A stretch of DNA of 64,000 bases from Pseudoalteromonas sp. OOF1S-7 (GCF_022347765.1 NZ_JAKRFZ010000004.1:62001-126000), one strand, 5' to 3'. Shown: positions 38,097-47,910, counted from the first letter of the stretch. Notes: generated by a model not told the origin, from the letters alone. Made by a program: numbers and translations.

Positions 38097-38694
38097 ACTA
38101 ACTAACCACTCAAGAAGACGCTTTTTGCAGGGCGTACTCATCAGTTTAGGGACCGGTTTAAGTAACGGACTTATTGGTGATAATGCTTTGGCTGCTGCGT
38201 TGAATTATCGGGTTGTGCCTGACGGTGAACCCTATCAGACCAAGGTGTTGAGTAATGAACAGCTGATGCTGCTGAAGAGAGTATGCAACACCATTATTCC
38301 GGCAACTGAAACCCCCGGCGCCGGTGACATAGGCGTTCATGGTTTTATTGATCATCAGTTGTATCACTGCTACGACCTGAATGTACATAACCGTATGCGG
38401 GCGATACTGAGTGTAATCGAAACAAGCAGTTTGCGTATTTATGGGCACTCATTCGCACAGCTTAATGCCGAAAAGCAAGTTGTTCACTTAACTCGACTGG
38501 AAACCGCAGCCGAGCCTTTCTCAGAGCAGCAGCGTACTGACTTTAAACAGCTTAAGGCACTGGTTTGCTTTGGTTACTACACGTCAGAAACCGGAGCCAG
38601 TCACGAGCTTGTGTATCAGGCTTATCCTGGCGGATTCAAAGGTCAGATAGCCTATCGCGGGCGAGCTGGCTATGGCTCTTTGGCCTACTACTAA
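38086..38694 (+). CDS. Gluconate 2-dehydrogenase subunit 3-like small subunit, Tat-exported
   Basis: A 202-residue protein from the ATG at 38086. It has a twin-arginine signal (SRRRFLQGVLISLGTG) followed by the subunit-3 domain (VLSNEQLMLLKRVCNTIIPATETPGA). In known membrane-bound FAD dehydrogenases this subunit carries the signal-less GMC flavoprotein across the membrane by hitchhiking. It overlaps the MFS gene by 11 bp and precedes the GMC gene by 9 bp, with AAGGAG between. Confidence 0.88.
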   Translation: MTAELTNHSRRRFLQGVLISLGTGLSNGLIGDNALAAALNYRVVPDGEPYQTKVLSNEQLMLLKRVCNTIIPATETPGAGDIGVHGFIDHQLYHCYDLNVHNRMRAILSVIETSSLRIYGHSFAQLNAEKQVVHLTRLETAAEPFSEQQRTDFKQLKALVCFGYYTSETGASHELVYQAYPGGFKGQIAYRGRAGYGSLAYY

Positions 38695-38703
38695 GGAGCT
38701 GTG

Positions 38704-40416
38704 ATGTACATCAAAGAATCAAAACAAGCGTATGATGCCATTGTGATTGGCTCAGGGATAACGGGCGGATGGGCTGCAAAGGAATTCAGTGAAAAAGGAT
38801 TTAAGACGCTGCTCGTTGAGAGGGGGCGGGTTGTTGAGCATCGTAAAGATTACGTTGGCGAAGGCATACCCCCATGGGAACAGCCGCTTCGTAGCAAAGT
38901 GTCACTGGCGAAGGTAGAGCAGCAGTATCATGTTCAAAAAAATTGCTATGCGTTTAATGACAGTACCAAACACTTTTTTGGTAATGACAGAGATTTACCA
39001 TTTGAGACCGCAAAAGGAACTGATTTTTGGTGGATCCGCGCCAACCAGTTAGGAGGTAAATCATTACTTTGGCATCGCTTTTCATATCGCTGGAGTGACT
39101 TTGACTTTAATGCAAATAAATTGGATGGATTTGGCAATGACTGGCCAATTCGATACCAAGACCTGGCTCACTGGTATTCCTATGTAGAGCGTCATGTGGG
39201 TATTTGCGGACAGAAAGAGTCATTGCCACAACTTCCCGACAGTGAGTTTTTACCTCCGTTTGATATGACGGCGCCTGAGTTACACATAAAACAACAGCTT
39301 GAAGCCGCCTTTCCTGACAGAAAGCTGATCCACGGCAGGCAGGCACATTTGACCAAACCCAGCGCACATCACCTGGCTCAGGGCCGGGGACAGTGCCAGG
39401 CGCGTAATGAATGCCAAAAAGGCTGCTCCTTCGGTGCATATTTCTCGACGCAAAGCTCAACGCTGCCAGATGCAGCTAAAACCGGAAACTTACAGATAGC
39501 ATCCAATAGCGTGGTGCACAGTCTGATCTACGATGGCATAAGCAATCGCATTAAAGGTGTCCGAGTCATAGATAATGAAGACCTGTCACAACGGGAGTAT
39601 TTTGGCAAAGTGGTATTTTTGTGTGCATCTACGCTGGGTTCAACACAAATATTGCTTAATTCTCGCAACAAGACCTTTCCCAATGGTCTTGCCAATCGCT
39701 CCGGTGTACTTGGCCACTACCTCATGGATCATAACTATAACGCCTGGGCCAGAGCAGAGATCCCAGGCTTTGAAGATTCATTTTATTCCGGCAGGCGGCC
39801 AGGTGGATTGTACATACCTAACTTTTATTTCAAGCCTGATCCGAAAAGGCCATTTTTACGCGGATATGGTATGTCCGCCGGTGCTTATCGAGAGGACTGG
39901 AAGGCAATGCAGCACGAGGATGGCATTGGTATCGCATTCAAACAACAGTTACAGAAGCCCGGAAAGTGGCAGTTCTGGTTAGGGGCGCAGGGAGAGATGT
40001 TGCCCAGGTTTGAAAACAGTGTGCAATTGCACGCATTTAAAAAGGACAAATGGGGCATACCGCAACTTGAGATCAATTGTCGCTTCTCCGAAAACGAACG
40101 ATTGATGATGCTCGATGCCGCCGAGCAGGGCCGGTTAATGTTGGAAAAGATAGGCCTGGAAAGTGTCTCTTCTGGCCTGCACGACAAACCGCCTGGTTCA
40201 GGGATCCACGAACTGGGTACCGCCAGAATGGGCAAGAACCCGAAAGACTCTGTGCTTAATGGCTTTAACCAGAGTCATGATATTCCAAATTTATTTGTTA
40301 CTGATGGAGCTAGCTTTTGCTCTAGCGCAGTGCAAAACCCCAGTCTGACATTTATGGCATTAACAGTCAGAGCGGTGAACTACGCGGTGAAAGAAATCGC
40401 CGCCAGACGCATTTAA
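38704..40416 (+). CDS. GMC-family FAD-dependent dehydrogenase, large subunit
   Basis: A 570-residue flavoprotein from the ATG at 38704 (a GTG 3 bp earlier is too close to the AAGGAG). The FAD-binding GSGITGGWAAKEFSEKGF and LLVERG are at the N-terminus, a cysteine-rich CQARNECQKGCSFG in the middle is typical of the gluconate/glucoside dehydrogenase group, and HELGTARMG and the C-terminal NPSLTFMALT bear the catalytic His/Asn pair. There is no own signal peptide, so export with the Tat small subunit is expected. No cytochrome c subunit is encoded here, so the electron acceptor is unresolved. Confidence 0.9.
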   Translation: MYIKESKQAYDAIVIGSGITGGWAAKEFSEKGFKTLLVERGRVVEHRKDYVGEGIPPWEQPLRSKVSLAKVEQQYHVQKNCYAFNDSTKHFFGNDRDLPFETAKGTDFWWIRANQLGGKSLLWHRFSYRWSDFDFNANKLDGFGNDWPIRYQDLAHWYSYVERHVGICGQKESLPQLPDSEFLPPFDMTAPELHIKQQLEAAFPDRKLIHGRQAHLTKPSAHHLAQGRGQCQARNECQKGCSFGAYFSTQSSTLPDAAKTGNLQIASNSVVHSLIYDGISNRIKGVRVIDNEDLSQREYFGKVVFLCASTLGSTQILLNSRNKTFPNGLANRSGVLGHYLMDHNYNAWARAEIPGFEDSFYSGRRPGGLYIPNFYFKPDPKRPFLRGYGMSAGAYREDWKAMQHEDGIGIAFKQQLQKPGKWQFWLGAQGEMLPRFENSVQLHAFKKDKWGIPQLEINCRFSENERLMMLDAAEQGRLMLEKIGLESVSSGLHDKPPGSGIHELGTARMGKNPKDSVLNGFNQSHDIPNLFVTDGASFCSSAVQNPSLTFMALTVRAVNYAVKEIAARRI

Positions 40417-40434
40417 ATAATAAAGGTACTTACT

Positions 40435-41334
40435 ATGACTTTTTTTAAACGCTTTCTCTCAACGCTGGTATGCGCTGGGTTGCTAACTGCATGCAACGGA
40501 CAACTTGGCACACGCGACGAAGACAATCAAAGGGCATTGCTTCTTGAGCGATCACAGATCCCCGCGATCAGTGTGCAGTTATGGTCGGTCAACCATACGC
40601 TGAAAAAAGACTTTAAGGGCACATTAGAAGCAATCTCGGCAATGGGATTTGATGCGGTTGAGTTTGCCGGTGACTTTGGCCCATATCGTGATGATCCTAA
40701 GGGATTGAAACGTTATCTGGATAGTTTGGATCTGCAAGTCAGCGGGGCGCATGTCAAAATGCGTGAATTGACCGATGAGAAGTTTGAACAGACAGTAAAT
40801 TTTTATCAACAGCTGGGCAGCCCAATGATGATAGTGCCCAGTGACAAACGGGCTGAGCACGCCGAGACCATAGAATCTTTTGTAGCTGAGCTGAATAGAG
40901 TAACGATAAAAATGCGCTCTAAAGGGATGCGTTTTGGCTTCCACAATCATGACCGGGAGTTGGTGCCTTACAAAAACAGCACGTACTGGGATTACATTGC
41001 TGCAAACACACCTGAAGACTTTGTGCTGCAGCTGGATGTGGGTTGGGCCCAGTACGCTGGAAAAGATCCCGTGACTTATATTAATCGCTATCCGAACAGA
41101 ACCATTACTACACATTTTAAAGCCAAATATCCAGTGGGAACATACAACAAGAAGCCTTTGATCGGTCAGGACATTACAGACTGGCCTGCTGTTATTTACG
41201 CTAATGTGAAAAAAGGTGGTACGCAATGGCTAGTGCTGGAGCAGGAAGAATACCCGGACGGATTAACTCAGCTAGAGGCGGTTCAGGTTTCAAAAAAAGG
41301 ATTGGATAACATCATTATCCAACTGACCAATTAG
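40435..41334 (+). CDS. Lipoprotein sugar isomerase/epimerase-like TIM-barrel enzyme
   Basis: A 299-residue protein with a lipoprotein signal (LLTAC, lipid Cys20) followed by a xylose-isomerase-like TIM barrel: ISVQLWSVN, GFDAVEFAG, FHNHDRE, LQLDVGWAQYAG and LEQEEYPDG hold the expected Glu, His, Asp and His/Glu metal ligands. It is the periplasmic counterpart of the cytoplasmic barrel at 35.8 kb. Homologues next to GMC dehydrogenases have been implicated in cleaving 3-keto-glycosides; here that is inference. Last gene of the cassette, 18 bp after the dehydrogenase. Confidence 0.85.
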   Translation: MTFFKRFLSTLVCAGLLTACNGQLGTRDEDNQRALLLERSQIPAISVQLWSVNHTLKKDFKGTLEAISAMGFDAVEFAGDFGPYRDDPKGLKRYLDSLDLQVSGAHVKMRELTDEKFEQTVNFYQQLGSPMMIVPSDKRAEHAETIESFVAELNRVTIKMRSKGMRFGFHNHDRELVPYKNSTYWDYIAANTPEDFVLQLDVGWAQYAGKDPVTYINRYPNRTITTHFKAKYPVGTYNKKPLIGQDITDWPAVIYANVKKGGTQWLVLEQEEYPDGLTQLEAVQVSKKGLDNIIIQLTN

Positions 41335-41514
41335 GTCAGCACAAAACGACATAAATTAAATCTTTTTCATTGTTAGTGCCACGAAGATGGCATAGCAGTC
41401 GGGTGCGAATTGCACCCAAAATGACACCAAAATAACAAAGCATATTAGCCCGTACCGGCAATCAGAGGGCGGGCTGTACAAAGCACTACATATCAACAAC
41501 AAGGATACAACAAG

Positions 41515-44500
41515 ATGAAGAAACGCATTATTGCGGGGCTATGCTCGTTTAGTGCCTGTATTGCACCATTAGCAGTGCAAGCAAGCGTCAAACATGCCAG
41601 CACCGAGACGAGTGCAGTTGAAGCGAAACTTGCGCACAATGAGTGGCCTCAGGACCCGCTCGTACCCAGCTGTGGCGCAGATCATAACGGTCAGGACTGG
41701 GCAAAACTGCAAAAGTCTGCTGCTCAGCAACCTCAAGGGTTGATGGCATCATTTGCACAGCCCATGATGGCAGCAACACAAAGTGCACCATTGTCGGCCG
41801 AGCTATTAAGCAACAGTGCCGCTGTAGCGGGACGCTACTATATTCCAGTCGTGTTCCATGTATACGGTGACGCCTACAACTGCAGCGATGACAGCCAGAA
41901 GTGCCTGACCGACGAGAAAATACAGGATGCATTGATCAAGTTAAACAATGATTTTCAGGGACTGTCGGTCGACTCACCTGAGGTCTCTCCTCAGTTTCAG
42001 GCGATCCGTGAAAATTTGAATATCGAATTTGTGCTGGCGGGTAAAGACCCTCAGGGCAACCCAACTAATGGCATTGTCCGTTATAGTCACGATCAGAGGG
42101 GTTACGGCAACCATGATGATGAAACGCTGGCGAAAATACAGGCCGATGCCTGGGACAACTTCAGTTACATGAATGTGTATCTCATGCATGACTTGTATGA
42201 TGATGGTAAGGAGACTAATTCCGGTGTTGCCTGGTACCCTGAGCTAGCGATGACTGAGGAAAATACCGCACGAGTCGTCTATAACGGCCATTACGTGGGT
42301 AACAACACCAGTGAAAATTTTCGCTCGGTACTGACTCATGAGTTTGGTCATTGGCTTAACCTGATCCACACCTTCGAAACTAAGCAATGCTCGATTACCA
42401 ACGAAGCGTTTTGTCATTCAACCGGCGACCGTAGCTGTGATACACCTCAGATGTCTATGCCCAGTGAAATGCAGAACAATGCGCCTAACTGCCTGGGACA
42501 GCCTACCAACACCGAAAACTTTATGCACTACTCAGACAACTACGCCATGTTCACACAAGCGCAGGTTGCACGTATGACCGCTGCGCTCCATAATCCAGCA
42601 CGCAGTACACTATGGTCGAACGATAACCTGATAAGAACGGGTCTGTCGCAATATGTTAGTGATGCGGGTCATCCATGGGATGGTAATTCGGGGCTGGATG
42701 TCGAACCGCAGGGTGAGGTGCTGGCTAGTTACCAGATCCCTTTTGCCGCCAAAGGGTCGGTGGAAACCTTTGAGATAGACCTGCCGAATACCGCACACAA
42801 TATCCTGTTTTATCTTAATGGTCACAGTGAAGATCCGGATCTGTATGTGTCAAAAGGTCAGCAGCCGACACCACCGGCGAATGCGGATGAGCAATGGATA
42901 GCCGATCTGATCTCTTTTAACAGTCCTGGAGACAGTGAAGCGGTTACGGTGGATACGCCGGATGTCAACTCTCCCTATTTTGCCTCTGTTCACGCGTTTA
43001 CTGCTTACAGTGACGCTACGCTGAGCGTCATTCAGGGTGAGGATCCCTACCTCAATGACGGTGAGCAGCGTTATTCCTTGTTTAAAATCGATGGCTTATG
43101 GGCGAATAAGAAAAACGCATCCTGGCCGGACCGTGCTGGTAAAACCTTTGACTTCCAATTCAGTGTACCGCAGGACGCCAGCCGTACTGTAGTTGTCGTA
43201 CCTGGTGGTTATCAGGGGCCCAAGATGGCAGATGGGTCAATCAAGAGAAATGGCGATTTAGATATGTACGTGGCCAAAGACAGGGCGGTTTCAAAAACAC
43301 AGTTTGATTGCCGACCTTTCACCTGGAAAGGGATCACGGAATACTGTGAGTTTGAGGGTGGAGGCGATTTTGAGGTGATCATCGACCCCTTTGAAACATA
43401 CACTAATGCGAGCATTGAGGTGTATTACGAAATAGCAGACACGCAAAACCAATTGCCGTTCGCTAACATCAACGGTCAGACGCACGCAGAAGCGGTAGGT
43501 CACGCACTGGAGTTTTCAAGCGCTGGATCTAACGACCCAGATGGCAAGATAGTCTCATTCCTGTGGGATTTTGGTGATGGTACGCAAAGTACTCAAGCAG
43601 ACGTTGACCATATTTATACCATGACCGGTACTTATCCGGTTAGCCTTACGGTTACCGACAATGCAGGGAATCAAAGCACGGCACATGGCAGTGCAGTGAT
43701 TACTGAGCTATCTCCTGAAGATGCCGCGTTGTGCGATGACTGTGAGCGTATTTACCTGGCTGACGAGTTAAATCTGGCAGCCAGTGCTGGTGGACAGACT
43801 TATAACTATGAGTTTGCAGTACCGGATGCGGCGTCTCTGGTAACCTTTGAACTGGTCGAGCGTTACAATGGCGACCCGGATATTCATGTTAGTCGAAATC
43901 AGGCTGTGTCTAAATCTCAGTATGACTGTCGCCCCTGGGAGGCGCCAAATCAGACCGAATTGTGTCAGTTTGAACAAGGTGGTGTGTTTAACGTGATGAT
44001 TGACCCGTTCAAGGATTATGAATCGCTGCGCTTCAAAGCGTACTATGATATCCATCGTGATGCTGACCGTTCCGCACCAAACCGTTTACCGATAGCCAAC
44101 GCAGGCGGTAACCAGACCGTCAGAGCCGGGGAGCAGGTCTTACTGGATGGCCGTCAGTCGAGCGATCAGGATGGAGAGCTTATTACCTATCTGTGGGATC
44201 TTGGACATGGCACGACTCAGGTGGGTGAGACTATCAGTCATCACTTCGAACGCGCTGGCAGTTATCCCGTTAGCCTTACTGTGACCGATGATAAAGGCGC
44301 GAGCAGCAGCACACAGGTTATCATTCGGGTACTTCCGATTGGCGATATTGATGAAGATGGCAATGTTGACAGTGATGACATCAGTGCGATGCGGGCCGCC
44401 ATTGCTGCAAACCTGCCACTGGACAGCTCGTTTGATATCAATGGCGATGGCGTGATTGACAACGCCGATGTCACCGAGATGACTGCTTTGTGTAGCTTTG

Positions 44501-45156
44501 CAAATTGCTCGAACATTCCACCGCCACCTCAGCCTCCGCTTGCACAGGCCAGTGTATTAACGAGCGACATTCAAATCGGCCAGTCCGTGGCGTTCAGCAG
44601 TGCGGGTTCGGACGATGAGTACGGTCAGATCACCGCTTTTCACTGGGATTTTGGTGATGGCACACAAAGTGACTTTGCTAACCCAAATCACAGTTACGCA
44701 CAAGCAGGCGTATATCAGGCAACTTTAACGGTCACCGACAATGACAATATGGCAGCCAGCGCAGTTGTCACAGTAGTCGTTGACCATCCGCCCCTGACTA
44801 ACGCTTGCGAGGGCTCAGATGGTTCAGCGGTGAGACGTCTGACTCCGAGTCAACCGCACTGCATCAACAGCACCCGAGGCTATTCATTTGCAGAAATGGA
44901 TCGCGGTCCAAAGACAGTTGCTGTTACATTGATTAATGCGCCCGCTGATACCCGTATTTATTTCGGTGACGGTCACTGGCCCAAAGCAGATGGCAGCGAT
45001 CATGACGCGGTGTCAGTGACAGACGCTGATCAGCAGTGCCTGTTTTACGAAATCACAGACCAATCTCGTTACTGGGGCTATCTGGTGATGTCAGGTAACC
45101 CGGTCGGCACCACCATAGTCGTTGATTATGACGTTGCTGGCTGTCGCCCACACTAA
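41515..45156 (+). CDS. Secreted M43-like zinc metalloprotease with PKD and dockerin-like modules
   Basis: A 1213-residue multidomain exoenzyme with a signal peptide (1-23). The catalytic domain has HEFGHWLNLIH with zinc ligands His275, His279, His285 and base Glu276, and a Met-turn at Met337 (NFMHYSD): the pappalysin (M43) metzincin pattern. Downstream come pre-peptidase C-terminal (PPC)-like domains (about 401-500, 520-641, 744-847), three PKD domains (about 649-730, 858-942, 1009-1092; WDFGDGTQ), a dockerin-like pair of EF loops (about 943-995, DIDEDGNVDSDD and DINGDGVIDNAD) and a cysteine-containing C-terminal domain. Probably degrades extracellular protein; the PKDs may bind collagen or other polymer. 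Confidence 0.88.
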   Translation: MKKRIIAGLCSFSACIAPLAVQASVKHASTETSAVEAKLAHNEWPQDPLVPSCGADHNGQDWAKLQKSAAQQPQGLMASFAQPMMAATQSAPLSAELLSNSAAVAGRYYIPVVFHVYGDAYNCSDDSQKCLTDEKIQDALIKLNNDFQGLSVDSPEVSPQFQAIRENLNIEFVLAGKDPQGNPTNGIVRYSHDQRGYGNHDDETLAKIQADAWDNFSYMNVYLMHDLYDDGKETNSGVAWYPELAMTEENTARVVYNGHYVGNNTSENFRSVLTHEFGHWLNLIHTFETKQCSITNEAFCHSTGDRSCDTPQMSMPSEMQNNAPNCLGQPTNTENFMHYSDNYAMFTQAQVARMTAALHNPARSTLWSNDNLIRTGLSQYVSDAGHPWDGNSGLDVEPQGEVLASYQIPFAAKGSVETFEIDLPNTAHNILFYLNGHSEDPDLYVSKGQQPTPPANADEQWIADLISFNSPGDSEAVTVDTPDVNSPYFASVHAFTAYSDATLSVIQGEDPYLNDGEQRYSLFKIDGLWANKKNASWPDRAGKTFDFQFSVPQDASRTVVVVPGGYQGPKMADGSIKRNGDLDMYVAKDRAVSKTQFDCRPFTWKGITEYCEFEGGGDFEVIIDPFETYTNASIEVYYEIADTQNQLPFANINGQTHAEAVGHALEFSSAGSNDPDGKIVSFLWDFGDGTQSTQADVDHIYTMTGTYPVSLTVTDNAGNQSTAHGSAVITELSPEDAALCDDCERIYLADELNLAASAGGQTYNYEFAVPDAASLVTFELVERYNGDPDIHVSRNQAVSKSQYDCRPWEAPNQTELCQFEQGGVFNVMIDPFKDYESLRFKAYYDIHRDADRSAPNRLPIANAGGNQTVRAGEQVLLDGRQSSDQDGELITYLWDLGHGTTQVGETISHHFERAGSYPVSLTVTDDKGASSSTQVIIRVLPIGDIDEDGNVDSDDISAMRAAIAANLPLDSSFDINGDGVIDNADVTEMTALCSFANCSNIPPPPQPPLAQASVLTSDIQIGQSVAFSSAGSDDEYGQITAFHWDFGDGTQSDFANPNHSYAQAGVYQATLTVTDNDNMAASAVVTVVVDHPPLTNACEGSDGSAVRRLTPSQPHCINSTRGYSFAEMDRGPKTVAVTLINAPADTRIYFGDGHWPKADGSDHDAVSVTDADQQCLFYEITDQSRYWGYLVMSGNPVGTTIVVDYDVAGCRPH

Positions 45157-45170
45157 TCCCTGAAGACCAT

Positions 45171-45195
45171 AAGCCACACCCTGTGTGGTTTATTT
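45171..45195 (+). terminator. Terminator after the M43-like protease gene
   Basis: AAGCCACAC and GTGTGGTTT pair around CCT and are followed by ATTTATTG. The stem is 15 bp after the stop. Confidence 0.65.
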
Positions 45196-45273
45196 ATTGT
45201 TACACCTATCGGGCACTGTCTTGAGGGTTAACTGTGCTCGCAATATAACAACACAACTAAATGAGACAACAAC

Positions 45274-47910
45274 ATGTATAAAGTAATCAAGATGACACCT
45301 CTGGTCATCGCACTAAGCTCAGCCTCTGGCTGGGCGCAGGGTGACAGAGAAACCGCCACACCCATAAATGACTTTAACGGTGCCGACGTTGCGCATATCC
45401 ATGTCGATACTGAGTATAAAGCGGACGCAATGCACAGTAACAGGCAAATCACACCGAAATCAGAACTGCCTTTTGCAAGCCGTGCCTTTATGTCTTTCAG
45501 TAATGCGCTTTCGACTTCAACCAGCTGCCCCGATGAGGTCTTCAGCCATCTCAGTGGTTCAGTTTTTCTGGAGGCGATAAGAAATCATGGTAGGGTCTGT
45601 ATTGATACCTTATTTAACGACAGGCCTGAAACCCTGACTCTGGGGGCCTACACAGATGCTAATTTTGCAACCGTTATCAATGAGCTTAATACCCGCTTGG
45701 TTAGCTACGATGGTCAGTCTGATGTTACCTACCTTAGCGATCTATTTTACTGGCTAAAAGCTTATTCGTATTACGATTTCAGACGTTTTGTGAACCCGAC
45801 GACACAGCAAGCTATGGTTAGTGCTATCAATACTCTCTACGCCAATGAGCACTTCTTTGATAAAACTGAAACCAATGCTCAGCTGATCCGCAGTGCGACG
45901 GGCATCATTAAAAATGCACAAATAGGTCAGTTTCTGGTGTCACTGACGCTTGGTCTGTTAGCCAGGTATGATGAATCCTACGAGCATATTAATGACTGGG
46001 GTCGCTCAGCAACCCCTTTGTTCTGGCAAGTTTTGAATGACTGCGCGCGTGATACAAGCTGTCGCTCTCAGCAGCATACAGATGCTTTGATAGATGCAAT
46101 TACGGGTTTCATTAATGACAACCTGAATTGGCTAAGTAAGCCAGCCAATGATTACCATTTGTTCAACCTGGGGTATCAACTGGTTAATTTTTATCGTGGA
46201 AAACAAGAACCTCACTTTGCCCAGTTGGAACCCAAGTTACGTACTGAGATCACACGTATACTGAACAATTACGGGCCGCTCAAAACGGACCGCGAACGAA
46301 CGCTCTATCTGGCTGTACTCGAATCGATCAATTATAACCGTCAGTGTGATACTTACGCGGTGTGTGACAAGGCACAGGAAATCATTACCCAGGTACTTGG
46401 TAATCGCCTAACGTGCCCCTCAGGTAACCTGTTTATCTGGGCACAGGATATGACTGCAACGCAGCTGGCATGGAGCTGTAACTCGCTCAAGGTCCATGAA
46501 GACCACTTTCATCAACTGTTGCGCACTGATCGGGTCCCGGTTACACCGGATGACAATGACTCGCTCAGAATGGTGATATTCAATGATAAAAAAGAGTGGG
46601 TTACATACGGTGGCGTGCTGTTCAATGTCAGTACAAGCAATGGAGGGACCTATCGAGAGGGAGATCCGTCCAAGCCGGGCGATCAGGCCACCTTTTATGC
46701 TTATGAACATGTATCTGAGCGCCCGGTTTTTGACATCTGGAACCTACGCCATGAATATGTTCATTATCTGGAAGGGCGTTATATCTCAAAAGGCGACTTC
46801 AATGACAGCAATAGTGCAGGCCGTACAGTCTGGTTCGGTGAAGGGATTGCGGAATATAGCTCGCTGAAAAACTGTAACCCTTATGCTGTTGAGGAAGCCA
46901 GAAAGGGGACTTATTCACTTTCCACTATATTCAGCAACGAGTATGGAGTGGGGCAAACACGGATCTACGACTGGGGCTACCTGGCAACACGCTTTATGTA
47001 CGAGCAACAATACGCTGCGTTCTTTGACATGCTGACACGGTTTAAGGACGGTGATTTTTCGGGGTACCGCTCTGAATTGGTAGACAAATGGGTCACTCAG
47101 AAGTTGTATGACGACCAGTTCTCAAACTGGCTGACACAAGTAGAGTCGACAGGGTGTGTTACTGATACCACGCGTCCTCCCTCACCAGTGGAGCCTGTGA
47201 ATGTTGATGACATTCAGGGGAGTGATCAGGTTGGCATCAATGCCTGTGGGGTGCAGTTGGCGTCTGACAGAACACAGGCAGGTCAGGCCAGGTGTTTGTC
47301 AGGTACAGATACCCGACAGCTTAAAGAGTACCCCATTTACGTGCCCGAAGGGCTGCAAAACGTTTCTCTGGAGATTACGCTACGCCATGGCACGGGCAAT
47401 GCGGATCTTTATTATGAGTATGGCCGTCCGGATAACGGCTGGCGTTATTCCCATGAATCAACAGGGCCCAACAATGATGAAACCCTGGTTTTAGATAACA
47501 TCGAAAAAGGTTGGCACTATATTGCGGTTGGCACCGAAACGGGCTATCAAGATGCCACTTTGTTAGCCAGATATATTCAGCAGCCTATTGCGGATGAAAA
47601 CGAACTGCAAAATGGGGTCGCTGTCCCCGTCAATGTGTCTGACAGTGGTCAACTGATGTACACCATGGCGGTGCCTGCTGGCGCGACTAATGTTACTTTC
47701 AGCACCACGGGCGGAACAGGGGAGCTGGACTTGCATGTGAAGTTTGGTAGCGAGGCAAGTAAAACAGACTATGACTGTCGCCCCTGGAAAGTCGGTAACC
47801 GTGAAACCTGTCATTTTAGTACAACGAGTGGCGGCGTTTACTATATCCTGTTGAGCGCCGATCCCATGTTTAGCGGAGCTACGCAGACAGGGCGTTATGA
47901 TGTTAACTAG
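45274..47910 (+). CDS. Secreted microbial collagenase (peptidase M9)
   Basis: An 878-residue exoprotease. Signal peptide about 1-22 (SASGWAQ), a long helical activator-type domain, then the gluzincin catalytic core with HEYVHYLEGRY (His493, Glu494, His497) and a downstream zinc Glu in GEGIAEY (523 or 527). The C-terminal part holds two PPC-like domains (about 650-775 and 785-878) with the DYDCRPW...C cysteine pair also found in the neighbouring M43-like protease. It resembles Vibrio-type ColA. Collagen is the family's usual substrate; the real one here may be any marine collagenous tissue or gelatin. Confidence 0.92.
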   Translation: MYKVIKMTPLVIALSSASGWAQGDRETATPINDFNGADVAHIHVDTEYKADAMHSNRQITPKSELPFASRAFMSFSNALSTSTSCPDEVFSHLSGSVFLEAIRNHGRVCIDTLFNDRPETLTLGAYTDANFATVINELNTRLVSYDGQSDVTYLSDLFYWLKAYSYYDFRRFVNPTTQQAMVSAINTLYANEHFFDKTETNAQLIRSATGIIKNAQIGQFLVSLTLGLLARYDESYEHINDWGRSATPLFWQVLNDCARDTSCRSQQHTDALIDAITGFINDNLNWLSKPANDYHLFNLGYQLVNFYRGKQEPHFAQLEPKLRTEITRILNNYGPLKTDRERTLYLAVLESINYNRQCDTYAVCDKAQEIITQVLGNRLTCPSGNLFIWAQDMTATQLAWSCNSLKVHEDHFHQLLRTDRVPVTPDDNDSLRMVIFNDKKEWVTYGGVLFNVSTSNGGTYREGDPSKPGDQATFYAYEHVSERPVFDIWNLRHEYVHYLEGRYISKGDFNDSNSAGRTVWFGEGIAEYSSLKNCNPYAVEEARKGTYSLSTIFSNEYGVGQTRIYDWGYLATRFMYEQQYAAFFDMLTRFKDGDFSGYRSELVDKWVTQKLYDDQFSNWLTQVESTGCVTDTTRPPSPVEPVNVDDIQGSDQVGINACGVQLASDRTQAGQARCLSGTDTRQLKEYPIYVPEGLQNVSLEITLRHGTGNADLYYEYGRPDNGWRYSHESTGPNNDETLVLDNIEKGWHYIAVGTETGYQDATLLARYIQQPIADENELQNGVAVPVNVSDSGQLMYTMAVPAGATNVTFSTTGGTGELDLHVKFGSEASKTDYDCRPWKVGNRETCHFSTTSGGVYYILLSADPMFSGATQTGRYDVN

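Noticed and set aside
40624..41226. 200-codon minus-strand open frame opposite the lipoprotein TIM-barrel gene
   Set aside because: Long antisense frame with no recognisable features; the plus-strand gene has a signal peptide, domain motifs and operon context.
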